Below, piece after piece: positions 11,601-20,451 of a stretch of 64,000 nt of DNA. The notes under the pieces were generated by a model. That model did not search any database. It worked only from the letters and a program-made list of their open reading frames with translations, and was not told where the DNA came from. Position 1 is the first letter of the stretch. The number at the start of each line of letters is the position of its first letter. The stretch comes from Leptidea sinapis. Taxonomy: Eukaryota; Arthropoda; Insecta; Lepidoptera; Pieridae. Where the stretch lies: positions 310,001 through 374,000 of the forward strand of contig NC_066283.1 of NCBI RefSeq assembly GCF_905404315.1. Reading direction: 5' to 3'. The position numbers and the translations under genes were made by a program.

Positions 11601-14600
11601 ACTACACGGGTACAAAGCGTGTACATCTCTCTCTGGTGTTGCAAGAGAATGTGGGCGGCGGTGATCACTTTAAATCAGGTGACCTCGTTTGTCTTCCTCT
11701 TCCAAAAAAAATTCTACGTCGAAATTAAAAAGCTATTCATATACAACCAGCTTTCACTATGCTCGGTCGGGCGATGTGATGTAGACGGCCGGGATGAACG
11801 GGAATCATATTCGTAATATATCTGTTACTGTTGTTCAGATCCTCCAGGAGCTGGAGTACGGGCCTTCGGTGGACTGGTGGGCGCTGGGCGTGCTGCTGTA
11901 CGAGATGCTGGCGGGGCAGCCGCCCTTCGAGGCCGACAACGAGGACGAGCTGTTCGAGAGCATCCTGCACGACGACGTGCTGTACCCCGTGTGGCTCTCG
12001 CGCGACGCCGTGTGCATCCTCAAGGGTAACGGACCCCTGACACGACTCGGACAGCCTCGCTTCATGTGTCTAGTGGTGCAAGACGAGGCAAAGCCAGCGG
12101 GGCTTCTCCAACTCATGTTTATATCTAAGTATTTTCACCAAGACTCGCAATCATTTCATTTAGGTGTCTCCCTACCTATCTTCAGGGGCGTGTATTCAAT
12201 ATAGGATTATAGGCATAACCTACCTCAGTAAAAACCTTAATTAAAATTATTATTTTAGCACTTGTGCTATAGTTAATTTATTGCTATAGTAAATTTGGTG
12301 CTATTATTCCATAACCAAACTGTCATTAAACATTTGCCCAGTAAGTTTATCTAAGGTTTTACCTTACGCTAAACCTTTGGTAGGCAGCAATGAATATTTT
12401 TACTATAAGGTGGTAGGCATTACAAACGCATTTTGTATAGAAGCGCCTGTGCTACATAGAAATTATTGAGAAAAAGTGTTCGTCTAAAGTTATACGACTA
12501 CAGAAGAAGGTGCGCTTGTTCCAAAAGCATGTCTTCGCATTTTAACCGCGTAACGTAGGCTAGCCTACTGGCCTTTTATTGGTGCACCGCATAAATCTTA
12601 ACGAATTAGGTCGCAACTCGCCAGATAAACAATTAAACCAACGATCACATATCTGTCTCACTCGTTCTCATGTGCAGAGATAATAGCATGTTTCGCTCTG
12701 CTGCAAAATGCAAGTCCATTTTGTTTTTTACTTTATTTCTTCAATGTTTTGATTTTGTTTTTACTTTTTGTATAGTGAAATAAAATAAACGAAGTTGCTG
12801 TGTGTTGTGTGTAAAAAATAGTTATTAGGTTATTCAAATATTATAGAGAAATTAAAAAAGGTTTTTTTTGAATATGTAAGGTTATACAAATTGATATTAC
12901 TTGAGATATCTGTGATGGTGAAAATTTTGTCTGATAGCTATCATCATTACAATATGGCACACCATTTATTATTAATTCATTGAAGTTAATTATCAAATTC
13001 GTAATAGTTATTTATCGTCACCCATGCTTTAAATCCTTTATTAAAGATTCTGAAATAGTTAGCTTGTAGCCAACATTAAAACACCCAATGTTCTAGTAAC
13101 CATTACATCATTTAAAATAGTGTTGTAATGTTGTACTGAATTTCATAACACTTTTATTTTTTTTCATTTCCTTCATGCTCATAGAGTTTAAACAGACGAT
13201 GCGTGGCATCTGTATGAATTAAAAAAAAAAAGAATATATTGGTTTACGCATGTTCCACACCACCAGAACGTCGCGTGCCTTAAAAAAAGTAGGTTATTTG
13301 AATCCCCGCCGTTTTGCTTCGATAAATAATTATTTCATCAATATTTAGTTTATTTGTAAACTAGCTGACGCGGCAATCCTTGTTTTGCCGTATAATTTGT
13401 ATCGATCTTTTGTTTGATAGTTGATAAGAGATGGCGCTAGTCGTATTCATTAGTAGCAATCACACTTCTTTTATATTTTGTATTATTTACACGATAGTTT
13501 TATAAATTATAACCTATTTGTTGTTCTGGGGTGGAAGCTACGTTATTGGAAAGTTTTTTCAAAATCTATTCAGTGGATTTTGCGTTAAAGAAGTTCAAAC
13601 ATACATCCAGACATCCAAACTTTCACATTTATAATATTAGTAGGATAATCAGCAATGGATGATATCAGGTTACCACTAGGATTGCCTATTTTAATGTTAG
13701 CAGTGAGCCATCCGTTCCAGAATCTTTTAGACGATTCATGTTTTGGGTGTAGATAAAGTCTCGTATGCAACTGTTGATGATTAGGTAATGAATTATCAAA
13801 ACAGTCACGCGATACTATTATGATGAGTTGTCCACCAATGCACCTGTTGACGTGTGTTGCAGGCTTCATGACCAAGAGCCCCGCGCGGCGCCTGGGCGTG
13901 TCGGGCGGGCCGGCCGGTATCCGCGCGCACGCCTTCTTCCGCGACGTGGACTGGGAGGCGCTGGGCGCGCGCCGCCTGCGGCCGCCCTTCCGCCCGCGAG
14001 CCGTGCGTACCGCCTGCCGCCCGCAGGGTGCCGCCCACGGACTGTTGACGCCGGCCGCCCGACCGCTCGAGCGGTCCCGACGGCTTCGAGCCGTCAACTG
14101 CATGACGAAATTCCGTCTTGCCGTCGACCGCTCGTGAGCGATCGCGAGACATCCACCGACTGCCGTTGACTGTGCTCGAACTCGACGTTCCCTCTAATCC
14201 TTCTACTGGTTGTGTACTTCTCGTAATTGTGTCTTCGCCTCTTTTGTTTATTATGCTATTCGTCAACCGGAGACATTGAAATCCTAAAATAGTTGAAAAA
14301 TGTATCTTCATCTTCGGTTCTTTTCGACCCAAATTTATTTCTCTTTCGACGTCGCCGCCGTCGTCTTCGCCGGAGCGGAGGCGGCAAAAGCGGTGCTTCC
14401 TCGTCGGAATCCTCGATTCGACTCCGGCGGAAAATCGACTTCTCGAGCGGTCGACGCCGAAAACTCGAGCGGTCCGTGTCCATCGGTCGGCCGCTAACTT
14501 CTAGAGCAGTCCGTGTCCGGCCGCCCTTGGATCCGTGTATGGAATTTTTTTATGAAAACTGTACCTCTGTACCTAACACTTATTCGCCCGTTAATGTTTC

Positions 14601-15729
14601 ACAGAAGAGCAAGCGCGACGCGACCAATTTCGACGCAGAGTTCACGAAGGAGGAGCCGAACCTCACGCCCGTGCCCGCCGACGTGCTGCGCGCTATCAAC
14701 CAGGTGACCAGACTTCCGACCGCACCATTACCTTTCATAATAATATTTATTCCTTTCATAATATCGCGAAAACCTTAAACAAAATAAAAAACTTCTTCAA
14801 CCGACTTTCAAAAACAGGAAGTTCTTAATGTCGACGATATGGTATCAACAACTCGACGTATTCTAATTCAAATTCAAATTCAAATATTTTTATTCAAAAT
14901 AGGATGTGAAATCACTTATTGAAAATCAAAAAAAAAACTACCACCCATTCCAAAGTGAATACCTCAGGCCTGAGAAGAATGGGCGCAACAAACTCAGCGG
15001 GTTTGTCGGGTCTATTGGCGGGTCTGTTTTAACAGTGCTCCTACACCATTATTCTAAAAGCGTAAATGAAAATTGCAAGTCTTAATTTTTTGATTTCTCA
15101 AAAATCCTGAGTAGCACTGCATTGTAATTGACACAGTGTAACAATTTTTTTATTCCATCAACTAAACGTTCTGTTTGTCTCGCCCTTAATGTCGTAAAAA
15201 TGTGTAAACATTTTTGTGTTTCGGTCTGAAGGGCGCCGTAGCTAGTGAAATTACTGGGCAAATGAGACTTAACATCTTATGTCTCAAGCTGATGACCGCA
15301 ATTGAGTGCCGCTCAGAATTATTGGGTATTTTAAGAATCCCGAGCGACACTGCATTGCAATGAGCAGGGTGTATCAATGACCACCAGGTGAAAGTCCTGC
15401 TCGCCTCAAACGCATTAAAATAGAAGCACTGTACATTATACCATTTACTACCATTGGAAAAGTTGAACTTTAATGGGAAGAAGTGGCAAGAAACTCATTG
15501 CTACTATTCTTACACATTGCCTTTTAATTCTTTCAGAGAGCTGAAATTATATTCATATATATGAAACTGATTTTGATAATTATAATAAAACTAATCATAT
15601 TTAGAGAATTTAATATATAAGCAAAGTATTATTATATGAACTCTCACTAAAGTACTTTTGTTGTAGGAGGAGTTCAAAGGATTCTCTTTCGTGAACCCGG
15701 ACTACAACCCGCAGCCCGCCGGCAACTAA
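2606..15729 (+). CDS. Pkc98E: Novel-type protein kinase C, epsilon class: 3' half of the gene, 11 exons
   Basis: Serine/threonine kinase of the diacylglycerol-responsive, calcium-independent PKC group; in animals such kinases act at membranes in receptor signalling. Exons 2606-2684, 3024-3098, 3372-3449, 5638-5771, 6222-6454, 6523-6671, 10302-10354, 11839-12025, 13863-14002, 14605-14703 and 15667-15729 join in one frame to 429 residues plus stop, with GT/AG at every intron. Residues counted from the first window codon: hinge 1-95; P-loop GKGSFGKV 105-112; ATP-binding K127; catalytic loop YRDLKLDN 220-227; DFG 240-242; activation-loop T256 before FCGTPDYIAPE; turn-motif T397 (LTPV); hydrophobic motif FKGFSF 412-417 with S416. 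EPRAR, GMCKEG and ILHDDVLYPVWL are epsilon-like. Every catalytic residue is present. The regulatory C2 and C1 exons lie outside the window. Orthology to Pkc98E is inferred from similarity I recognise; a phylogeny was not run. Confidence 0.93.
3024..3098 (+). CDS. Pkc98E: PKC exon b (hinge, first of two similar exons)
   Basis: 75 nt, phase 1 at both ends, acceptor GTCCACAG, donor GTGATC. It encodes ERLARDMWGERWEELQDIF followed by AGCPYQ. The core W-E-E-L-Q-D-I-F closely matches W-R-D-L-E-D-I-F of the next exon, and the two share phase and near-equal length. Each can therefore be included, skipped or exchanged without a frameshift. No known PKC domain was recognised in it. Confidence 0.7.
3372..3449 (+). 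CDS. Pkc98E: PKC exon c (hinge, second of two similar exons)
   Basis: 78 nt, phase 1 at both ends, acceptor TACGTAG, donor GTTTTA. It encodes GVIEQRGPQAEDSAW followed by RDLEDIFGCHP. The 273-nt intron separating it from exon b has usable sites on both sides. It may be a tandem duplicate of exon b, used together with it or as an alternative. Confidence 0.7.
3488..3830 (-). mobile_element. RTE-type LINE 3' fragment
   Basis: The minus strand reads VTDIAQMIVKLKWQWIGHIV then RRTDDSWG, the C-terminal segment of RTE-like endonuclease/reverse transcriptases. The end nearest 3488 carries the usual lepidopteran 3' part (its complement includes CCACTGCTGGACAAAGGCCT). It is 5' truncated, lies antisense in the intron after exon c, and has no intact catalytic domain. 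Confidence 0.8.
3971..4332 (+). repeat. Fold-back element FB, copy 2 (internally deleted)
   Basis: A short, about 360-bp FB version. The outer palindrome around GGGGTATTAAAACAC pairs with GTGTTTTAATACCCC. An inner palindrome pairs ATTACATCATCCAAAC with its inverted copy near 4240-4260. The end GTGTAGATAAAA matches other FB copies. Most of this copy is included in the 544-bp tandem array. Confidence 0.75.
4013..5587 (+). repeat. 544-bp tandem repeat, about 2.9 near-identical units
   Basis: Units start at 4013, 4557 and 5101, with ACGAATATGAG at each start; the spacing is exactly 544 nt. The third unit stops at 5587 after GTGTTATTT (about 487 nt). Each unit contains most of an FB element plus about 220 bp of flanking DNA. 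Units are essentially identical; the one difference noticed is C at 4386 versus A at 5474. Junctions share only ACGA. The array ends about 50 bp before PKC exon d. Confidence 0.95.
5638..5771 (+). CDS. Pkc98E: PKC exon d (hinge end and glycine-rich loop)
   Basis: 134 nt; acceptor GTTGACAG and donor GTGAGT. After a Gly/Glu-rich linker it enters the kinase domain at [20 protein letters not shown], then AEKKGTDE. The exon starts in phase 1 and ends in phase 0. GKGSFGKV is the nucleotide-binding P-loop. [20 protein letters not shown] parallels [20 protein letters not shown] of vertebrate PKC epsilon. Confidence 0.93.
5772..6221. other. Intron, A/T-rich
   Basis: Intron between PKC exons d and e. 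Positions 5895-6130 are A-rich on the plus strand and start with ATTTATTTATG, which resembles a reversed LINE tail, but no coding remnant supports this. Confidence 0.5.
6222..6454 (+). CDS. Pkc98E: PKC exon e (kinase N-lobe)
   Basis: 233 nt; acceptor GGCGGCAG and donor GTACCG. It encodes VYAVKVLKKDVIIQDDDVEC, then the alpha-C region, and FFVMEYVEGGDLMFQIQ in the hinge between the lobes. K127 (in AVK) is the ATP-anchoring lysine, and the MEYVEGGDL segment lines the adenine pocket. Third codon positions are strongly G/C, unlike the flanking introns. It is followed by a 68-nt intron with a CCG run. Confidence 0.95.
6523..6671 (+). CDS. Pkc98E: PKC exon f (catalytic loop and DFG)
   Basis: 149 nt; acceptor ATCGGCAG and donor GTATGT. 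It encodes FYAAEVTLALQFLHSNGVIY, then RDLKLDNILL and ADFGMCKEGIV. It carries the catalytic aspartate (D222), magnesium-binding N227 and DFG (240-242). The YRD form of the HRD motif is normal for PKCs. Confidence 0.95.
6672..6954. other. Intron start, no feature seen
   Basis: First part of the 3.6-kb intron between exons f and g. No transposon protein or motif was recognised before 6955. Confidence 0.4.
7247..8633 (+). mobile_element. Harbinger-type DNA transposon, internally deleted
   Basis: The ends form an imperfect terminal inverted repeat: CCTGGCCACGG from 7250 and its complement ending at 8630. TTA target duplications sit at 7244-7246 and 8634-8636. The GC-rich subterminal parts are typical of host-derived-looking PIF/Harbinger ends. 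The LINE-F frame resumes directly to the right, which confirms the boundary. Confidence 0.8.
7366..8037 (+). pseudogene. PIF/Harbinger transposase (HARBI1-like nuclease) pseudogene
   Basis: It encodes LSKLSRYSLESNSFLVQDLI, FTRMSIETFDYILMNI, LLGDEAYPLKTYPMRPFP and RRIFNKRFSRARLTIECAYG in family order. GDEAYPL holds the second catalytic aspartate and the glutamate in IECAYG the third acidic residue. The segment between NIQPILPGSN and LPHVLLGDEA is too short and lacks the first catalytic aspartate, so the nuclease core is deleted. After a stop near 7793, a shifted frame reads FLKAIETDTKHAKLIIKFEC and on to the C-terminus. Nuclease of this family cuts element ends together with a Myb-like partner, which is not seen here. 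Confidence 0.8.
9155..9457 (-). mobile_element. LINE-D 3' fragment
   Basis: The minus strand encodes CSEELFNLIPAAEFHLRTTR, HKLGYHPHHLDVW, TVRFSRSFFPRTTKLWNELP and FPGRYDMGTFKKSAYTFLKG, the C-terminal tail of a Jockey/I-like LINE. The fragment sits inside LINE-F, whose frame stops at 9154 and reappears near 9458. Confidence 0.8.
9561..10301. other. Intron remainder, no clear feature
   Basis: AT-rich DNA between the LINE-F relic and PKC exon g. No supported element; a further LINE-F tail may be present but is not recognisable. Confidence 0.4.
10302..10354 (+). CDS. Pkc98E: PKC exon g (activation loop)
   Basis: A 53-nt micro-exon; acceptor GTTGACAG and donor GTAACT. It encodes EGVTTTTFCGTPDYIAPE, the activation segment up to the APE motif. 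T256, just before FCGTP, is the expected PDK1 phosphorylation site. The E codon is completed across the exon f junction. Confidence 0.95.
10853..10985 (-). mobile_element. RTE-type LINE 3' scrap
   Basis: The sequence matches the 3' part of the RTE fragment at 3488-3830 (shared words AAAGGCCTCCCCCAAAGA and CCGGCGATCTTGG). Only the extreme 3' end remains. Confidence 0.7.
11117..11170 (-). repeat. Fragment of dispersed repeat R-E
   Basis: GAGACGAGACGAGCAGGACG and GTTGATGGTATTTGATAC are the complement of the right end of the R-E copies at 29.5-29.8 and 55.7-56.0 kb. Confidence 0.6.
11187..11700 (+). mobile_element. LINE-D fragment (degenerate)
   Basis: The plus strand carries SRQYFKPAHILALYKPQVLP, then LCERLDHLA, VFKELSS and VARECGRR in shifted frames. 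These match the order in the reverse copy at 27.7-28.3 kb. Several frameshifts; non-functional. Confidence 0.75.
11839..12025 (+). CDS. Pkc98E: PKC exon h (kinase C-lobe)
   Basis: 187 nt; acceptor TTGTTCAG and donor GTAACG. It encodes ILQELEYGPSVDWWALGVLL, YEMLAGQPPFEADNEDELFE and SILHDDVLYPVWLSRDAVCI, then LK. It carries helices alpha-F and alpha-G, including the invariant DWWALG aspartate. Nearly identical to animal PKC epsilon. Confidence 0.96.
12026..13010. other. Intron, no clear feature before FB copy 3
   Basis: AT-rich DNA; nothing recognised apart from short A/T runs. Confidence 0.4.
13011..13800 (-). repeat. Fold-back element FB, copy 3 (reverse), split by a Helitron
   Basis: Reads as the complement of FB copies 1 and 4: CACCCATGCTTTAAATCC at the left, TTTTGGGTGTAGATAAAG near 13745 at the right. 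It is interrupted by a 285-bp Helitron at 13361-13645. The far right end is truncated. Confidence 0.7.
13361..13645 (-). mobile_element. Short non-autonomous Helitron
   Basis: On the minus strand it starts TCCTACTAATATTATAAATG and ends GCGTCAGCTAG, followed by T. These are 5' TC and 3' CTAG termini between host A and T, as for Helitrons. Comparison with FB copy 4 around 56757 shows the interrupted sequence, so the borders are clear. It encodes no RepHel protein. Confidence 0.75.
13863..14002 (+). CDS. Pkc98E: PKC exon i (end of kinase C-lobe)
   Basis: 140 nt; acceptor GTTGCAG and donor GTGCGT. It encodes FMTKSPARRLGVSGGPAGIR, AHAFFRDVDWEALGARRLRP and PFRPRA. It corresponds to the AGC-kinase FF..DW..L segment and PPF.P motif that start the C-terminal tail. 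Extremely G/C-rich and arginine-rich compared with vertebrate counterparts. Confidence 0.93.
14003..14604. other. GC-rich intron with palindromes
   Basis: About 600 nt between exons i and j. It holds a perfect 16-bp palindrome GACCGCTCGAGCGGTC (14061-14076), a stem-loop GACGGCTTCGAGCCGTC (14079-14095) and further CTCGAGCGGTC copies near 14442 and 14464. No coding content is supported; short ORFs on both strands follow from base composition. Confidence 0.6.
14605..14703 (+). CDS. Pkc98E: PKC exon j (C-terminal tail, turn motif)
   Basis: 99 nt; acceptor TTTCACAG and donor GTGACC; phase 0 at both ends. It encodes KSKRDATNFDAEFTKEEPNL and TPVPADVLRAINQ. LTPV is the turn motif, with T397 as the expected phospho-site. 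FTKEEPNLTPV parallels FTREEPVLTLV in PKC epsilon. Confidence 0.95.
14863..15008 (-). mobile_element. CR1-A 3' tail fragment
   Basis: Reverse of the CR1-A 3' end: a (TGAATT)n tail with the conserved GCTGAGTTTCTTGCGCC / TTCTTCTCAG block. No coding part. It lies in the last PKC intron. Confidence 0.85.
15105..15413 (+). repeat. Dispersed repeat R-E, partial
   Basis: Shares GTGTTTCGGTCTGAAGGGCG, GCCGTAGCTAGTGAAATTAC and AACATCTTATGTCTCAAG with copies at 29.5 and 55.8 kb. No coding capacity; class not determined. A shared LINE-type 3' motif follows at about 15467-15497 on the minus strand. Confidence 0.7.
15667..15729 (+). CDS. Pkc98E: PKC exon k (last exon, hydrophobic motif and stop)
   Basis: 63 nt; acceptor TTTGTTGTAG. 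It encodes EEFKGFSFVNPDYNPQPAGN and TAA at 15727-15729. FKGFSF is the hydrophobic motif (F-x-x-F-S-F) that docks on the N-lobe; S416 is the predicted phospho-site. The tail after it differs from vertebrate PKC epsilon. Confidence 0.95.
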   Translation, partial: EEFKGFSFVNPDYNPQPAGN

Positions 15730-18700
15730 CACGCTCCCGCCCACCCCGCGCCGCTACCGCACATACCTGGATACCTTTACAAACTTATTTACCATTTGGT
15801 TTTATCCTAAAAATAATATAAAATTTGCCATCATTCAGGTTATCCATGAAGCATACATTTAAAAGTTGGTTGTTCGTATAAAGTGTGCTAGCTTGCGACC
15901 TCTTTGCGCACCATTTATGCCTCTCTTTCTTTGTCATAATATAATTATTATAGATTTTAAGAGACATTTCTGCTATAATGGGTTTTGATCTGCGGTCATG
16001 ATGATCAGCGCTGATGGCATCAGTTCTCTGACCCAACCCCGAGAGACTGATACTTGAAATATAATGAATTATGCTTGTCACACAACGAAATTATAATATT
16101 CTGAGCCCTGAATCAAAATGATTAAGGTTTTTAAATGCATCCAACATTAGTTTATTCCTTAATTTATTTCGGGTACCGACGAACAACTGCTATCCCTTTA
16201 CCAAAAGTGCGCGAGCAAGCGATAGGTCCGGTGGGCGCGATCGAAGGGCATAACGTTCTAGTCACGAGTGCTCGACTCTCCGTCGGCCACTCAGTATTGC
16301 AACCTCCGTACAAGTATTATTGTGTTACGGCCGCCGACTGCCAGTGTAACGGCCGATTGTTGTTATTTTTTTGTGCAATATTCTGGAAACATGTGTAGAA
16401 GAGCTGACATTTTGTCATTTAATTTTAATTACATATTGTTGTAAGCTGCACAACTTAATTTGTGGTACTTCCGTGAAACTAGGTTAAGTTAAGCTTCGTA
16501 CACAGAGCCGCCAAGAGTCAACAATAGTTAGTTGACATTAATTGTCGGCCGTCTGTTAAGGCCTCGAGACGCCGCGGCCGCAGCGATATCAACGCTTTAT
16601 TTTTAGTATTTGTTATGTTCGTCTGTTAAATATGAGGGAAATAAATGAAGCACCGTTTGAAACATTCTCGCGGCCTAAACCAAGTCTGTGAAGCTGGCTC
16701 GAAACAGCTGATAATTATTTCTATCCGCTGAAACTTACTATGAAACTAAGTGGTTTTGAATAAATTGTTAAGTATAAATATTTGTTGCGACACAATAGTG
16801 TGTCTGTATAAGTATGGAAACGGTGATAAATATGGAACGTCTCACGGAGACCGCCGGCGACGACTCGTCTCGAGATAGCCAACCTGATGTCGCGTGACAC
16901 GTGACACTCAGGCCCCGCCCCAGCCACGCCCGTGTCATCAAATTAATTTTCTTGTACATCTGTCCATAGATATGCCGACCAATATTTGTTTTTATATTTA
17001 TTGAGCATTTATTTTGTGGCTCGTAAACGTTACTCTATCGCATAAGTTTGTATGAACCGACCGAGTACCGCGGGGGGCGGGGCGTATGTGTGATCGGAAC
17101 TAGCGTGCATGTTTGATTGTGCTTCAATACTTATATTATTGGCACACAAGTCAAAGCGTTGGGCTCGTAGTGGTCACAGCTATGCGAGTGTGTTTAATGT
17201 CAAGCAGTTATTTTGTTGAGCGCCATTGACCAAACACAAATTGCACAATACTCATTCGTTGAAATATGGTTATACTTCAAATACTAATTATTTCATTCAA
17301 TTTATTTATATATTAACAATAGGAAAGTGAGTGGGAAACGAGAAGTCGGCTTCGGGTCCACTGTGTGTTGGGCAGTTGTTAGCGCACTGCTGAGTTATAT
17401 GTGTTATATGTCTCGAGGTACTTCCTGGAGGGCTGTACAAATTGTAGTTATCAATTACAAAATAATGTTGCAGCCATCTATAAAGTAAATGTTATCAACC
17501 CGGGCGCGGGGTCCGAGCGATCCATGTGTCGACGACTGTTCTCCCGCTCACTGAAGTCGGATCTCTTCGCAGCCTCAACATTTGACCAACGCATTCGAGT
17601 GTCTGTGATTGCTGGTAAATCGTTTCAGTAATATCTATGTCTTAGGTAATTAAATGTTCGATATAAGTATATTTATAGATAGGAATTTTTATCTCTACAT
17701 GTTCAAATGCATATTATAGAGATAGGTGGTACTTGGATGGCTGCGGCCGCCCGGACCTTACCTCCGCTGTCCGGACATCGCCGTCTCTCATTATTGACGC
17801 GGTTATAGTCACTCGTAGCCATAGTTTATTTATATTTAATTAATATTATTTAACACTCGTTGTACGAGCAATAGAAACCCAAGTTATCTGTAAGTTAGTC
17901 ATCATTAATGAGATTATAGCATCTAGTTGGTTCAGTCAGTATTTTATATTTGTTACTTTAATCTCCAGTTTATATCGTCAATGTTACTGTTGTAATAATT
18001 TTGAATTATTTATGAATTTTGTGTATGACACACTTTGCCAGTTAAGAGTGTGGTACGAATTATTATGTGACGTGTACGAATTATTATGTGACGCACGTCG
18101 CACAGTACTTCGTGCGGACCTAGTATTATCTGTTAGTTGATAGTTTGTTTGATACCAAAGTTTAGTTTAGTTGTTTAGGAGATGCGGCCTGGAGCCTGGA
18201 GCGCGTTTTGGCACAAATGAAGGCTTTATGTAGACAATAGTGTAATTAATATATTATATTAAATATATCAACGTAAGTGTTCCGCGCATAATGTATGAGA
18301 TGATTATTTAATACAGTGCAGATTTCTGTTGTAGTTGTGTTACTAATTGTTTTCGTTTTACCAGATATTAATAATATAGATTGTTAGTGAATAAATAACA
18401 TAATGTATGTGGGCGACTGGATCGTTGAAGGTCCTACCGACCGTTCATTGTTAGTAGTAGCTCGACATATTTATATATACAGTTACGCCTAATTGATGTG
18501 TCTGATTGATGGGAGCTACGATTAGATTCGTACAGCTCCGACCCTTGTTCTACATGATAGTTGGTTCCAGTGCTCTGTACAGCACTCAGATTCCAGTCGA
18601 GTCAAGGTTAACAAAACGAGTCACCGATATGTATTTGTTAACACTGACAGATGAAATCTGATTGGTTATAAAGGTAACTTGTCAACGAGTTGGAGCGGCT

Positions 18701-19927
18701 CACAGATCTGTCGTCAGTTTCGTCTATTTATTGTAGTCGGTGACGTATTTCCCGTTGTTAGTGTTTGTGATGTCGGTTTGCGTTAGTAGTTAATGTTAAT
18801 TCGATAAATTGTGAAGGTAGTTTTTACTGTAGCGTAGTAGAGCCAATCTGGTGTAATCGAGACAGGAGTTTGTGTCGTGTAGTATAAGTCAAGGCCTATT
18901 GGAGTGCAATGTCAGAATGTTTCCCTGTCATCCATGTGACGTCACGTCGTTTGATGGGCGTGGCCTCCATTGTTAGTTAGTGCGTGATATCGATACAACA
19001 CGCGCTTCTCTTATAGTTGTCGAGTAGAATGGTGGGCGTTCATTTCGCTTCGTATTTGTCGGGCGAGGTCATTTTCATTGCTTGTAAGGCCTTTTCTAGA
19101 CGGATGTAATCCAGTGTCCCATCAGGGATGACCTTGCTTGATGTCATCCATGTAGACTGCAGGTGTCATCCAAATACTGATATGACCTTTATTGTCCTTG
19201 GATTGTAGGCCCATGATTCCATCTGTGGTTTGAGAGCGTGTATTACATTCGTTTAACCGGCGGATTACTTGGAACAAGGACAGTTGCGCTTTAACAGTTA
19301 CTGCTTGCGGACGTGTTTGAGAATAAAAATGTCGCGCGAAGACCACGTCCATGTCGGTCAGCTAACGCGTTGGAGCTGAGAGTGAGCCGCCCGTCCTCAT
19401 CCCGATGATGTCTTTGTCAAAATTCTCATACAAAAGTTATGCTCCAACCGAAAAGAAATATGGTTTCTGTGTGTCCTTTATGCGATTCGTGTAATGTATT
19501 TTAGTAAAGTGCTTTATCATTTGTATCGCTGTTGTGAGAAGGGTCTGTGAATTATTATTCGGTATTATGATAATCTTAACACGTCGTCGCTGTTATTTGC
19601 GGTTTTTATATATTTTTATTTATTATGAATTTTTATCCATTTTGACATAGTGTACCTAGATTTATTTGTACCATTATATATTGTTTAGTGTAACGATAGC
19701 TGGTTAAGTAGAACAATTATTGTATTCAGAGTTGTTATCGCTTGATGCGTGATGATTATTAATAAATTATTAAGATGACGTCACGTCCGCATGTAATGCT
19801 TCCTTCCGTTTTACAATGTTGTTGTATTTTTAATGTTTTGAGGGGCATATGTTGTGAATAATTTGTTAGTTGAGTTGTTCCGTCTATTTTCCTTGTTTGT
19901 TAGTTTGTTGGCGATATCGGACTCTTA
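15730..19927 (+). other. Probable PKC 3' UTR and downstream DNA
   Basis: Follows the PKC stop codon. It is not visibly transposon-derived, and its short ORFs are not convincing. AATAAA hexamers occur at 16640-16645, near 16758, at 18390-18395 and near 19759, so polyadenylation could occur at several points; sequence alone cannot choose. A 20-bp direct duplication of GTACGAATTATTATGTGAC lies at about 18053-18093. Confidence 0.45.
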
Positions 19928-20451
19928 GGCCTGTTGTCCACCAAAGCGGAGAGGAGAGGACATAAGCCGCGAAGCTATATCTCAATATGAGCTTTGTTTA
20001 TAGCAACGCTTTCGGGTGCGCGAGGCGCGGGATATTCGGCCGCCCGCCTATACAACATACTATAGACTAATGTCTCTGGGCCCGGCCACAATATTGCGTT
20101 GCGACGTCGCATCGTAAAAATCTACGTCTGTTGTGTTATGGTGCTTGGTCTGATTTCCTCATCGTCAAGACTTGATGTTGTTTTATAATGAGATTTTTTT
20201 TCAAAAATAGGAGTTGGTCGTATAGATGATATTCTTTAATTTTTTTGGCCCCAGCTCCGGATTTACATTGTGCGTTCAATTTTTTTTCGTACGATACGAC
20301 GCCGCAACTCAGTGTTGTGGCCTGGCCCTCTCTCCTCTCCGCTTGATCCATTTCAACCGAAGCTAAGCGGAGAGGAGATGAGAAAATAACGAAATCTGAT
20401 TGGTTATCAAAATACATCTCTTCTCCTCTCTGCTTTGGTGGAAACCGGGTA
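19928..20451. mobile_element. Harbinger-type MITE
   Basis: 524 bp with terminal inverted repeats: TCCACCAAAGCGGAGAGGAG near the left end and the complement of TCCACCAAAGCAGAGAGGAG near the right. TTA duplications lie at 19925-19927 and 20452-20454. An internal copy of the GCGGAGAGGAG motif lies near 20330-20375. No transposase. Confidence 0.75.

Larger units (their letters stand above)
10355..11838. other. Intron with RTE and LINE-D fragments
   Basis: About 1.5-kb intron between exons g and h. Beyond the separately listed fragments, the rest is AT-rich without recognised content. Confidence 0.5.

Noticed and set aside
13805..14483. Long Arg/Ala-rich frames on both strands
   Set aside because: They overlap PKC exon i and a GC-rich palindromic intron. 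The exon is fixed by conserved kinase sequence and splice phase; the other frames follow from composition.
2606..15729. Assignment to atypical PKC or PKC delta
   Set aside because: FCGTPDYIAPE with an intact phosphorylatable hydrophobic-motif serine excludes atypical PKC. IIQDDDVEC, KFDEPRAR and ILHDDVLYPVWL fit the epsilon class better than delta.
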